Assembly: GCF_017874715.1 (NCBI RefSeq)
Contig: NZ_JAGGLR010000003.1
Coordinates: forward strand, 434,001-498,000
DNA length: 64,000 bases
Source of the DNA: Streptomyces iranensis
Lineage (GTDB): Bacteria > Actinomycetota > Actinomycetes > Streptomycetales > Streptomycetaceae
Direction: 5' to 3'
Shown piece by piece: positions 24,600-33,359 of this stretch. A program made the translations under genes and the position numbers. Position 1 is the first letter of the stretch, and each line of letters starts with the position of its first letter. The notes under the pieces are model-generated. The model did not search any database. It was not told the DNA's origin and saw only the letters and a list, made by a program, of their open reading frames with translations.

Positions 24600-27470
24600 A
24601 TGGCGTCCGTTCACCCGGCCGCGGCGGTGGCCGCGGACGGCGGCGACGCGGTGGTCCAGGCGCTGGGCGCGCTCGGCACGCCCGTCGACTGCGCCGGGCT
24701 GCGCAGCCTCCCGCTGGAGGGCCCGCAGGTGCTCTGGCTGGTCGTCGGCGGCGCCCTGGACCTGTTCGCGGTGGACGCCGCCGAGGAGGGGCAGTGGCAC
24801 TTCCTCGGCCGCCTGGAGACGGGCGCTGCGCTCCCCGGCCCGGTCGAGGGGCCGCGCCACACCCTGCTGGGGAGGCCCTCGCAGGACTGCCTGGTGCGCC
24901 GCATCCCGCTGCGCGAGCTGTACCGCCCGGAGGCCTACGACGCGTACGGCACCGGCCAGTCCGGCGATCCGTACGCCACGTACGACGGCGGATTCCAGGA
25001 CACCCCGCCCACCCCGCTGGAACATGCCGTGGCGCTCGGGGTGAGCCGCAGCCTCGGCGTCCTCTTCCAGGCCCCGCTGGACGGCGGGGCCGCGCCCGAC
25101 GCGGAGGCGGCCGACGAGGACCTGCTCTGGCTCCCGGTGCCGCCCGGCAGTGTGCGCTACGGCGCCGAGTACAGCGCCCAGGCCGCCGGTGACCTGCTGA
25201 TCGACGGCGCGCTGTGGCAGCGGATGGTCAACCAGCAGTACCGGCTCGGCACCGCCGTGGACCGCTGGATCGAGACCATGGAGCGGGCCCACGCGGACCG
25301 TACGGCGGCCGGTATCCGGGCCGGCGAGGCCGTGCGCACCCGCGCCGACCAGGCGCTGATCGCCTCCATCGGAGGGCCCCGGCGGGACCGGCGGCCGTCG
25401 GAGGAGAGCACCGACGACGCCGTGCACGCGGTGTGCCGCGCCGTGGCGGAGGCCGCCGGGATCACCCTGCCCGATCCGCCGCGGGGCCACGCCACCGACG
25501 ACCGTACGGACCCGGTGGAGCGCATCGCCGCCCACGCCCGGATCCGCACCCGGGCCGTCCGTCTCGAGGGCCAGTGGTGGCGGGAGGACGCCGGACCGCT
25601 GGTGGGCTACCGCGCCAAGTCCGGGGCCCCGGTGGCGCTGCTGTGGCGGCGTGGCCGGTACGAGGCGGTCAACCCGGCCTCCGGTCTGCGGATCCGGGTG
25701 GGCGGTGGCAACGCGGAGGAGTTCGAGCCGCGGGGCGTGATGTTCTACCGTCCGCTGCCCGACCGGCCGATGACGGTGTGGCGGCTGATGCGCTTCAGTG
25801 TGCGCGGCGCCGCGGGGGACGTCCGCAACCTCCTGATCAGCGGGCTGGTGACGGTGGCGCTCGGCGCGCTGGTGCCGCTCGCCACCGGCCAGGTGCTGGG
25901 CGGCTTCGTGCCCCGCGCCGAGAAGAGCCCCATCGTCCAGATCTCCCTGGCCCTGATCGTCGCCGGCGTCGTGGCGGCCGCCTTCATGCTGCTGCAGAAC
26001 CTGACCCTGCTGCGTCTTGAGGGGCGGCTGGAGTCCACCCTCCAGCCCGCGGTGTGGGACCGGTTGCTGCGGCTGCCCACCACCTTCTTCGCCCAGCGCT
26101 CCACCGGAGAGCTGGCCAGCGCGGCACTCGGCATCAGCACCATGCGCCGGGTGATGTCCGGGATCGCCCCGACGGTCCTCCAGGCCGGGACCGTGGGCGT
26201 GATGAACCTCGCCCTGCTGATGTACTACAGCGCCTCCCTGGCGCTCGTGGTGATCGCCGTACTGCTGGTGGTCTCCGGGGTCTTCCTCGGGATGGGGCTG
26301 TGGCAGGTGCGCTGGCAGCGACGGCTGGTGGAGAGCGAGAACAAGCTCAACAACCAGGCGTTCCAGACTCTGCGCGGGCTGCCCAAGCTGCGGGTGGCCG
26401 CGGCCGAGAACTTCGCCTACGCGGCCTGGGCCCGTGGCTTCGCCCACTCCCGCGATCTGCACCAGCGCACCGGGCGTATCAAGAACCTCACCCAGGTGCT
26501 GGACTCCGTCTATCTCCCGCTGGTCTCCCTCGCCGTGTTCATGCTGCTGGCCGGTCCGGCGCGGGGGAGCATGTCGGCGGGCGCCTTCCTGACCTTCAAC
26601 ACCTCCGTGACCATGCTGCTCACCTCCCTCACCCAGCTCACCAACTCCCTGGTCTCGGTGGTCGCGGTCCTGCCCATGTTCGAGCAGGTCAAGCCGATCC
26701 TGGACGAGCCGCCCGAGGTGCGCGGCGGCAGCGCCCAGCCGGGGCGGCTCTCCGGTGACCTCCGGGCCCGAAACCTCACCTTCCGCTACGGCGACGACGG
26801 TCCGCTGGTGCTCGACGATGTCTCGCTGGAGATCCGGCCGGGCGAGTTCGTGGCCGTCGTCGGCCCGAGCGGCTGTGGCAAGTCGACCCTGCTGCGGCTG
26901 CTCATCGGCTTCGAACGGCCGGTGTCCGGCAGCGTGCTCTACGACGGACAGGACCTCGCCGCCCTCGACCAGGCGGCCGTGCGCCGCCAGTGCGGGGTGG
27001 TCCTCCAGAACGCCCAGCCCCTGGGCGGTACGATCCTCGACTGCATCCGCGGAGCCGAGCCGTACACCCCCGAGGAGGCCATGGAGGCCGCCGAACTGGC
27101 GGGTCTGGCCGAGGACATCCGGCAGATGCCCATGGGACTCCAGACCATGATCTCCGGCAGCGGCGCCATCTCCGGCGGTCAGCGGCAGCGGCTGATGATC
27201 GCCCAGGCCCTCATCCGCCGTCCGCGCGTCCTCTTCTTCGACGAGGCCACCAGCGCCCTGGACAACGAGACCCAGCGCATCGTCATCGACAGCACCCGTC
27301 GGCTCAACGCCAGCCGGCTGGTGATCGCACACCGGCTGTCGACCGTCATGGACGCCGACCGCGTACTGGTCATGGAGGACGGCCGGATCGTGGAGCAGGG
27401 TGCCCCGGCCGAGCTGATGGCCATCGCGGGCGGCAAGCTGCATGAGCTGGTGCGGCGTCAGACGCTCTGA
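24600..27470 (+). CDS. Second NHLM-type ABC exporter with N-terminal extension
   Basis: A 956-residue protein with AAGGAG 8 nt before the ATG and 1 nt after the previous stop. The first 420 residues are a non-membrane extension beginning with a cyclic-nucleotide/cupin-like fold (LWLVVGGALDLFAVDAAEEG) and a region with RTRADQALIASIGGP; then six membrane helices and an ATPase with Walker A GPSGCGKST, signature ISGGQRQR and Walker B VLFFDEATSALD. No peptidase Cys is present. This matches the permease/ATP-binding partner in NHLM bacteriocin export, which may form a heterodimer with the first transporter or act on a different step. Confidence 0.9.
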   Translation: MASVHPAAAVAADGGDAVVQALGALGTPVDCAGLRSLPLEGPQVLWLVVGGALDLFAVDAAEEGQWHFLGRLETGAALPGPVEGPRHTLLGRPSQDCLVRRIPLRELYRPEAYDAYGTGQSGDPYATYDGGFQDTPPTPLEHAVALGVSRSLGVLFQAPLDGGAAPDAEAADEDLLWLPVPPGSVRYGAEYSAQAAGDLLIDGALWQRMVNQQYRLGTAVDRWIETMERAHADRTAAGIRAGEAVRTRADQALIASIGGPRRDRRPSEESTDDAVHAVCRAVAEAAGITLPDPPRGHATDDRTDPVERIAAHARIRTRAVRLEGQWWREDAGPLVGYRAKSGAPVALLWRRGRYEAVNPASGLRIRVGGGNAEEFEPRGVMFYRPLPDRPMTVWRLMRFSVRGAAGDVRNLLISGLVTVALGALVPLATGQVLGGFVPRAEKSPIVQISLALIVAGVVAAAFMLLQNLTLLRLEGRLESTLQPAVWDRLLRLPTTFFAQRSTGELASAALGISTMRRVMSGIAPTVLQAGTVGVMNLALLMYYSASLALVVIAVLLVVSGVFLGMGLWQVRWQRRLVESENKLNNQAFQTLRGLPKLRVAAAENFAYAAWARGFAHSRDLHQRTGRIKNLTQVLDSVYLPLVSLAVFMLLAGPARGSMSAGAFLTFNTSVTMLLTSLTQLTNSLVSVVAVLPMFEQVKPILDEPPEVRGGSAQPGRLSGDLRARNLTFRYGDDGPLVLDDVSLEIRPGEFVAVVGPSGCGKSTLLRLLIGFERPVSGSVLYDGQDLAALDQAAVRRQCGVVLQNAQPLGGTILDCIRGAEPYTPEEAMEAAELAGLAEDIRQMPMGLQTMISGSGAISGGQRQRLMIAQALIRRPRVLFFDEATSALDNETQRIVIDSTRRLNASRLVIAHRLSTVMDADRVLVMEDGRIVEQGAPAELMAIAGGKLHELVRRQTL

Positions 27471-27543
27471 GCGCTCCGCTGGAAGTGCCGTGATGCGTTG
27501 TCGGCCGACTGCGGCGCCGTCGTGGCTGGTCGCGCAGTTCCCC

Positions 27544-27560
27544 GCGCCCCTTCGGGGCGC
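27544..27560. repeat. Streptomyces intergenic REP-like hairpin
   Basis: GCGCCCC-TTC-GGGGCGC, preceded by GTCGCGCAGTTCCCC, is the widespread Streptomyces intergenic hairpin repeat. It sits in the 147-base gap between the convergent exporter and MFS genes and can end transcripts from both sides. Confidence 0.7.
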
Positions 27561-27617
27561 TGCCCGAACCGTAGGGACTTCCTCTGACCTGCTTGGCGCC
27601 GTGCGTCCCGGCGAGTT

Positions 27618-29201
27618 CTACGGGGCGGCCGGGGAGGCGGTCTCCTCGGTTTCCGCGGCCTCCTCGGCCTTCTGCGGCTGGGCCACCGGGCCCGGCCTGC
27701 CCCGCAGCGGGACCTCCTGCACGCACAGGGCGGCGACGAAGGCCACGGTGCACACGACGGCCGCGGTCAGGAAGATCCGCTGGGTCCCGGTGGCCACCGC
27801 GTGGAGATAGCCGTCCCTGACGGACTCCGGCAGCCGGGCCAGCGCCGCCGGATCGGGCCGGGCCTCGCCCGTCTCCGCCCCGGCGGGCGCGTGGCCCCGC
27901 ACGGCGCCGGTGAAGAGCGAACCGAAGACCGCCACGCCCAGGGAGCCACCGATGGTGCGGAAGAGGGTGACCGACGCGGAGGCTGCCCCCATGTCGCGCA
28001 TCTCCACGCTGTTCTGCGCGATCGTGGTGACCATCTGCATCTGGCAGCCCATGCCCGTGCCCACCAGGGCCATGAAGCATCCGGTGGCCGCGCGGGAGGT
28101 CGTGGTGTCCATGGTGGCCAGCAGGAACAGTCCGACGGCCATGCAGACCGTGCCCACGATGGGGAAGACCTTGTACCGGCCGGTGGCGGACATGACCTTG
28201 CCGCCGACCTGGGACATGATCACCACGGGGATCATCAGGGGGAGCAGCAGCAGACCGGAGCGGGAGGCGGAGACGCCCTGGACGGTCTGCTGGTACAGCG
28301 GCAGATACAGCGAGCAGCCGAACATCACCACCCCGCCCACCAGGATCAGCGAGGACGCCAGGGAGAAGTTGCGGTGCCCGGTGAAGATGCGCAGCGGCAT
28401 GAGGGGTTCGGCCGCGCGCCGCTGCCGGGCCACGAAGGCGGCCACGCCCACCGCGGCCAGGGCGAACAGGCCCAGGATCTGCCATGAGGTCCACGCGTAG
28501 GTGGAGCCGGCCCAGGTGGCGGCCAGGGTGAGGGCGCATACGGTCGTCGTCATCACGGTGATGCCCGGCCAGTCGATACGGGCCTTGGCGCGGGTGGCGG
28601 GCAGCCGCAGCATCAGCTGACACCAGACCAGGGTGAGGACGCCGAGCGGCAGATTGATGAAGAAGGCCCAGCGCCAGCCGAGATGACCGGTGACGAAGCC
28701 GCCGAGCAGCGGGCCGCCGATGGTGCCGATGGCCATGATGGAGGCGGTCATGCCCTGGTAGCGGCCCCGCTCCCGGGGCGGCGCCAGCGAGGCGATCAGG
28801 GCGAAGGCACCGGCGCCGATCCCGCCCGCCCCCAGGCCCTGCAACGCCCGGAAGACGATCAGCTGGGTCATCGTATGGGCCGCGCCGGACAGCGCCGAGC
28901 CAAGCGTGAAGACGACGACGGCGATCAGATACATGTGCTTGCGGCCGTACAGATCGCCGAACTTCCCCCAGACGGGCGTGGAGGCGGCGGTGGCCAGGGT
29001 GTAGGCGGTCACCACCCAGGAGATGTGCTCCAGGCCGCCGAGATCTCCGACGATCGTCGGCATCGCGGTGCCGACGATCGTGGAGTCGAGCATCGACAGC
29101 AGCATCGCGAGCAGCACACCGAGCAGGGCCGGACGGACGCTTTTCGGGGTGGTCTCCGGCGGGGCGGGACTGCCGGACGGCGGTGCGTCGGATACGGACA
29201 T
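27618..29201 (-). CDS. DHA2-family MFS drug efflux pump
   Basis: A 527-residue membrane protein with 14 predicted helices (EmrB/QacA type). Motif C-like LLGGFVTGHLGWRWAFFINL and the loop-2/3 motif GKFGDLYGRKHMYL are clear; motif DSTIVGTAMPTIVGDLGG in helix 1 is typical of DHA2 pumps. It exports drugs by proton exchange. It is divergent from a TetR gene, with an operator-like repeat between, a common drug-inducible pair. Nearness to the peptide exporter may be chance; it points the other way and has its own regulator. Confidence 0.93.
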   Translation of the reverse strand: MSVSDAPPSGSPAPPETTPKSVRPALLGVLLAMLLSMLDSTIVGTAMPTIVGDLGGLEHISWVVTAYTLATAASTPVWGKFGDLYGRKHMYLIAVVVFTLGSALSGAAHTMTQLIVFRALQGLGAGGIGAGAFALIASLAPPRERGRYQGMTASIMAIGTIGGPLLGGFVTGHLGWRWAFFINLPLGVLTLVWCQLMLRLPATRAKARIDWPGITVMTTTVCALTLAATWAGSTYAWTSWQILGLFALAAVGVAAFVARQRRAAEPLMPLRIFTGHRNFSLASSLILVGGVVMFGCSLYLPLYQQTVQGVSASRSGLLLLPLMIPVVIMSQVGGKVMSATGRYKVFPIVGTVCMAVGLFLLATMDTTTSRAATGCFMALVGTGMGCQMQMVTTIAQNSVEMRDMGAASASVTLFRTIGGSLGVAVFGSLFTGAVRGHAPAGAETGEARPDPAALARLPESVRDGYLHAVATGTQRIFLTAAVVCTVAFVAALCVQEVPLRGRPGPVAQPQKAEEAAETEETASPAAP

Positions 29202-29300
29202 GGCGGATCACTTCCTTTTCAACGCGCTCGGCGCGGGGTTCCGAAAGTCGGGAGCCGAAAGGGCGGGGCCCCGCCCCGAACAGAAGAGCACACCGACTAA

Positions 29301-29323
29301 AAAAGTGCAACGACTCAACTTTT
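29301..29323. promoter_or_regulatory. Putative TetR operator of the efflux pump
   Basis: AAAAGT (29301-29306) and ACTTTT (29318-29323) form an inverted repeat in the AT-rich divergent region between pump and TetR gene. A TTGAGT hexamer on the minus strand lies within it and could be the pump -35. Confidence 0.5.
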
Positions 29324-29356
29324 CTATTCGGTCCACTTACGGGTAGGGTGGTCCCC

Positions 29357-29938
29357 GTGAGCGAGACGATGGGGCGCCGTGAGCGCAAGAAGGCCGCCAC
29401 CCGCCAGGCGCTGGCGGACGCGGCCCTGAGGCTGTTCCTCGACCGTGGCTTCGACCAGGTGAGCGTGCGGGACGTCGCGGAGGCCGCCGACGTCTCCACC
29501 ACCACGGTCTTCAAGCACTTCCCCAGCAAGGAGGCCCTGCTCTTCGACCTGGACTCCGACCGGGAAGCAGCCCTCATAGCCGTCGTGCGCGACCGGCCCG
29601 AGGGAATGTCCATCCCCACGGCTCTGCGCGAGCACACGCTGCGGATGCACCCCGACGGCGCAGGGGACCCCGAGATGGCGCGGTTCGTCGAGCTGACGGA
29701 GAGCACCCCGGCGCTGCGGGAGTACGGCCGCCGCATGTGGATGCGCCACGAGGCCGCTCTCGCCGCCGCCGTCGCCGAGGCCACCGGCGCCCCCGAGGAC
29801 GACCCCGGGTGTGCGGCGCTCGCCCACTTCGCGCTGGAGACCGTCAGCTTCGCCCGGGGCCGGGGCGACGCCCGGCAGGCCATCGAGGCCGCCTTCGCCC
29901 TCCTCGAACACGGCTGGCCCGCGGCCGGTCAGCGATAG
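29357..29938 (+). CDS. TetR-family regulator of the MFS pump
   Basis: A 193-residue protein. HTH: VSVRDVAEAADVSTTTVFKH followed by FPSKEALLFDLD, a textbook TetR start; helical C-terminal ligand domain. The GTG at 29357 is preferred; an ATG four codons later is possible. The ORF open upstream overlaps the operator and is rejected. Divergent arrangement with the MFS gene suggests it represses both and is released by a pump substrate. Confidence 0.9.
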   Translation: MSETMGRRERKKAATRQALADAALRLFLDRGFDQVSVRDVAEAADVSTTTVFKHFPSKEALLFDLDSDREAALIAVVRDRPEGMSIPTALREHTLRMHPDGAGDPEMARFVELTESTPALREYGRRMWMRHEAALAAAVAEATGAPEDDPGCAALAHFALETVSFARGRGDARQAIEAAFALLEHGWPAAGQR

Positions 29939-30030
29939 CCCGCCGCAACGACCGGGCCCGTTTGCGGACTTGGCGCAAGTTTCGGGTGGATGCCGGATGC
30001 GGGGGCACGAGGGCGTTAGCGTCTGTCGCT

Positions 30031-31722
30031 ATGCGGTGGGCCGGTGTGATCGACAGCGTGACCAGGACCGTCGGCGGACCGAAGGGGCGGTGGTCGGCGG
30101 CGTCGGCGCGGCATCGGCGGTGGCTGGTGGTGGCCGCCGTCGCGGCGCTCCTCGTCCAGATGGCCGTCGCGATGGTCACCACGGCGGTGGAGCAGACGCC
30201 GACCATCGACGAGCCCGTGTACGTCGGCGCGGCGGCGGACTCCCTGCACCATCACCGGGTGCGCTACAACCCCGAGCACCCGCCGCTGGGCAAGCTCATC
30301 ATCGCGACGGGGGTGGCGTTCGCCCGGCCGCACCTCGATGCCGGATTCGCCGGTGACCAGACGGCGCTCGGGCGGCATGTGCTGTACGAGGCGGGCAACG
30401 ACCCCTGGCGGCTGATGCTGTGCGCGCGGCTGCCGATGATCGCGCTGACGCTGCTGTTCGGACTGGTGGTGTTCGCGTTCGCCCGCGACCTGACCGGCCC
30501 GGTGGGAGGGGCGGTGGCCCTCGCCCTGTACACCTTCTCGCCGGACGTCATCGCACACGGCTCGCTCGCCACGCTCGACGTACCGGCGGCCGGGTTCCTG
30601 CTGACATCGGTCTGGCTGCTGTGGCGGGCGCGGCGGCGGCCACGATGGCACCTGCCACTCGCGGGGGTGGCGCTCGGCGCCGCCCTGGCCACGAAGATGA
30701 GCATGCTGGCCGCGGTCCCGGTGCTGCTGCTCCTGGCCGTGCTCTCGGTCCGGTACGCCCGCCGTACGCGCCACCGCACACCGCGCGACCATGCGCGGTC
30801 GCTCGGCATCGGAGTGGCGGCCGCGGTGGCCATGGCGCTGATCGCGGTGGCCGTGGTGTGGGCCACCTACCTCCTGGTCGACCCCCGGCTGCGCTGGACG
30901 CCCACCGGGCCGGTGCCCGCCGTCCACGGGCTGCGCGGGCTCGCCGTCCACTGGCTGCCGCTCCCGGAGGCGTACCGCGACGGGATGCGCATCCAGTTCG
31001 GCTTCGAGCAGGACACCTGGCGCGGCTTTCTGCTCGGCCGCCGCTACGTCGGGTCGCTCTGGTACTACCTGCCCGTCGCGCTGCTGGTGAAGACGCCGTT
31101 GGGCATGCTCGCGCTCTGGTCGGCCGGGGCGGTCACGATGGCGGCGGTGCCCCGGCTGCGGCCCGCCGCGCCGTATGTGCTCGTCCCCGCGGCCGTGCTG
31201 CTGTTCGCCGCCCTGGACGGGGCCCGCAACCTCGGGGTGCGGTACGCCATCTTCCTGCCGATGTTCCTGGCGGTGGCGGCGGCCGGGCTGATGGCCGTAC
31301 GGCGGCGATGGGCGTACGGGGCCACGCTGGCGCTGGTCCTGTTCGTCGCGGTCAGCTCGCTGCGGACGTATCCGTACTACCTGCCGTACTCCAACGAGGC
31401 GTTCGGCGGCCCGTCCCGAACCCATCTGCGGCTGCACGACTCGAACGTGGACTGGGGGCAGGATCTGGGGCGGCTGGCCGACCGCCTCCGGGACCGCTAC
31501 CGGGGCGAGCGGATCTGGCTCGTCTACAAGGGCAGCGGTGTGCCGTCCGCCTACGGCATCCGCGCCTCCGATCCACGCCGGGTCGCCCCGGACCGGGTGC
31601 GCGGGCTGCTGGTGGTCTCGGACTCCTCGATCGCCCAGGCCACCGGACGGCTGGCGGCGCTGATCGACGGCAGCCGGCCGATCGACGAGGTCGGCCACTC
31701 GATCACCATCTACCGCCGCTGA
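30031..31722 (+). CDS. GT-C membrane glycosyltransferase (GT39/PMT-like)
   Basis: A 563-residue integral membrane protein with about ten to twelve helices. The first outside loop carries an acidic motif PTIDEPVYVG, the GT-C catalytic loop that binds a lipid-phosphate sugar donor, and PEHPPLGKLIIATGVAF follows as in protein mannosyltransferase-like enzymes. The C-terminal soluble part includes LHDSNVDWGQDLGRLADRLR, a conserved region of this group. It probably moves a sugar from polyprenyl phosphate to a cell-surface acceptor. TAGCGT lies about 12 nt before the ATG and no Shine-Dalgarno is seen, so the mRNA may be nearly leaderless. Confidence 0.85.
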   Translation: MRWAGVIDSVTRTVGGPKGRWSAASARHRRWLVVAAVAALLVQMAVAMVTTAVEQTPTIDEPVYVGAAADSLHHHRVRYNPEHPPLGKLIIATGVAFARPHLDAGFAGDQTALGRHVLYEAGNDPWRLMLCARLPMIALTLLFGLVVFAFARDLTGPVGGAVALALYTFSPDVIAHGSLATLDVPAAGFLLTSVWLLWRARRRPRWHLPLAGVALGAALATKMSMLAAVPVLLLLAVLSVRYARRTRHRTPRDHARSLGIGVAAAVAMALIAVAVVWATYLLVDPRLRWTPTGPVPAVHGLRGLAVHWLPLPEAYRDGMRIQFGFEQDTWRGFLLGRRYVGSLWYYLPVALLVKTPLGMLALWSAGAVTMAAVPRLRPAAPYVLVPAAVLLFAALDGARNLGVRYAIFLPMFLAVAAAGLMAVRRRWAYGATLALVLFVAVSSLRTYPYYLPYSNEAFGGPSRTHLRLHDSNVDWGQDLGRLADRLRDRYRGERIWLVYKGSGVPSAYGIRASDPRRVAPDRVRGLLVVSDSSIAQATGRLAALIDGSRPIDEVGHSITIYRR

Positions 31723-32071
31723 CCGCCCACCGCCATGTCATGACATCTCTCACACCGAGTGCCGGAGTAAAGCGGGTGTAGCGGTGCATATCGACTAGGC
31801 GGCATAGTGGCTTTTGTCTGCCCTGTCGGACATGGAGGATTCCGCGTCGCCCCGGCCCCGGCACTTCCGGCCCGCCCCCCACTCGCCTGGTTGCCGGGAT
31901 TTCTGAGGGCGCGTCGGGTCGCCGTGGCCATCCCCGGAGCCCGTTCAGCATGACTCGCCACTGAGCGCAAGTTCCCGCCTCGCTACGAACTCGTGTCGTA
32001 CGAACACGTGTGTTGCCCGTGTGGCGGACGGCTCCAAGAATGACGGACCTCAACCGAGTGTGAGGTCCCGA
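31723..32071 (+). other. Intergenic region upstream of CAP-domain gene
   Basis: About 350 bases with no convincing gene. CGAAC is repeated directly (ACGAACTCGTGTCGTACGAA) shortly before the CAP gene, in a part of lower GC that should hold its promoter. No recognisable ydaO/cyclic-di-AMP riboswitch fold was identified by eye. Confidence 0.4.
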
Positions 32072-32593
32072 ATGAGCAAGCACCGCAGCAGCACGACGCA
32101 CCGCCGCAAGATAGCCATCGCCACGCTCGCCGTGGCCGCCGTGGGCGTTCCCTCGGCCGCGATGGCGTCGCAGTCCGCCGCACCCGCCGGCTCCCCCTCC
32201 GCCACCTCCGCGGCCGCCACCGACCAGCAGGAAGTGGTGGATCTCGTCAACAGCGAGCGCGACAAGGCCGGTTGTGAGCCGCTGACCGTGAACGAGAAGC
32301 TGACCAAGGCCGCCCAGGACCACAGCGAGGACATGGCGGCCCACGGCAACATGTCGCACACCGGCTCCGACGGCTCCTCCCCGGGCGACCGGATCGAGCG
32401 CGCGGGCTACTCCTGGAGCGGCTACGGCGAGAACGTGGCCTACGGCTATGACTCGCCCAAGAGCGTCATGGAGGGCTGGATGAACAGCTCCGGCCACAAG
32501 GCCAACATCCTGAACTGCGACTTCAAGGAGATCGGCGTCGGCCTGGCACAGCCTGGCAACTACTGGACGCAGGACTTCGGCACCGCCCGATAG
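32072..32593 (+). CDS. Secreted CAP/SCP-domain protein
   Basis: A 173-residue protein: signal peptide (KIAIATLAVAAVGVPSAAMA), Ala/Ser/Thr-rich linker, then a CAP domain (DQQEVVDLVNSERDKAGCEP). The usual conserved motifs are present: MSHTG with the first His, YGENVAYGY with Glu, and SSGHKANILN with the second His, a possible metal site. Bacterial CAP proteins are secreted; some bind lipids or act in cell-wall biology, but the reaction is unknown. ATG with TGAGGT upstream. Convergent with a TetR gene only one base beyond the stop. Confidence 0.9.
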   Translation: MSKHRSSTTHRRKIAIATLAVAAVGVPSAAMASQSAAPAGSPSATSAAATDQQEVVDLVNSERDKAGCEPLTVNEKLTKAAQDHSEDMAAHGNMSHTGSDGSSPGDRIERAGYSWSGYGENVAYGYDSPKSVMEGWMNSSGHKANILNCDFKEIGVGLAQPGNYWTQDFGTAR

Positions 32594-32594
32594 C

Positions 32595-33278
32595 TCATCC
32601 CCCGGACGTCCGGGGCAACCGGCCCAGCCCCAGCGGGGCGGGTGGCGGGAGGGGGCGGGCCGGTTCGGCCCGCCCCGCCTCGAAGGACCGCAGGAGGTGG
32701 GCGACCAGCCGCCGGGACGCGGCCGGTGCCGTTGCCACGTCGCCGATGACACCTCTGTTGGCCAGGAAGACGAGGCTCAGATCGGACACGTCGAAGTCCT
32801 CGCGCAGCCGCCCCGCGGCCTTGGCGCGCCGGACCACCTCGGCGAAGCCCTCTTCGATGCGCAGCCGCTCCCGCTCGAAGCCGACCGTGCCGGGGAGCGA
32901 CGACAGCAAGGCGTCGTTGAACTCCCGGTCCCGCGTCTGCGAAGCACACACCGTCTCGAGGGTCCGGCGGAAGGCCCGCCACGCGTCGTCGTCGGCCAGG
33001 GCGTCGTCGACGATCGTCGCACAGGCGGCGAACTCGTCCGAGAACACCTCCGTGACCAGCGCCTCCCGGGTGGGGAAGCGCCGGTAGAGCGTGGCCACCC
33101 CGACCCCGGCACGACGGGCGATGGTGGCCATCGGCACATCGAGCCCACGCGAGACGAACAGCGTCCGGGCCGCCTCGAGGACACGTCGGCGGTTGGACGC
33201 CGCGTCGGACCGCAATCCCGGACTTCCGGTGTCCCGAAAGCCGGTGGCGGACGCTATCTGAGAGACGTGAGCAGGCAT
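32595..33278 (-). CDS. TetR-family regulator
   Basis: A 227-residue protein. HTH: MATIARRAGVGVATLYRRFP then TREALVTEVFSDEF, as in SbtR/TetR_C-11 type regulators; helical C-terminal domain. ATG at 33278 chosen for AAGGTGAG upstream. Divergent from an MDR oxidoreductase, the probable target: oxidoreductase/TetR divergent pairs are common. Its 3' end almost touches that of the CAP gene with no terminator between, so the two transcripts should overlap. Confidence 0.88.
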   Translation of the reverse strand: MPAHVSQIASATGFRDTGSPGLRSDAASNRRRVLEAARTLFVSRGLDVPMATIARRAGVGVATLYRRFPTREALVTEVFSDEFAACATIVDDALADDDAWRAFRRTLETVCASQTRDREFNDALLSSLPGTVGFERERLRIEEGFAEVVRRAKAAGRLREDFDVSDLSLVFLANRGVIGDVATAPAASRRLVAHLLRSFEAGRAEPARPLPPPAPLGLGRLPRTSGG

Positions 33279-33359
33279 GTTTCTCACCTTACGCCGAGCG
33301 GGCGGTTTCCCCATTTGCGCGCATTAGCGTGGCGGCAACCCCGATGTGCGAAAGGGACG

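Noticed and set aside
22208..24601. 797-codon minus-strand frame opposite the C39 transporter
   Set aside because: Antisense shadow of the ABC transporter; no recognisable domain.
24474..27443. 989-codon minus-strand frame opposite the second exporter
   Set aside because: Antisense shadow; the plus strand carries all ABC motifs.
31703..32752. 349-codon minus-strand frame across the CAP gene
   Set aside because: Crosses two intergenic regions and the CAP coding region in antisense, with Gly/Arg-rich noise and no domain.
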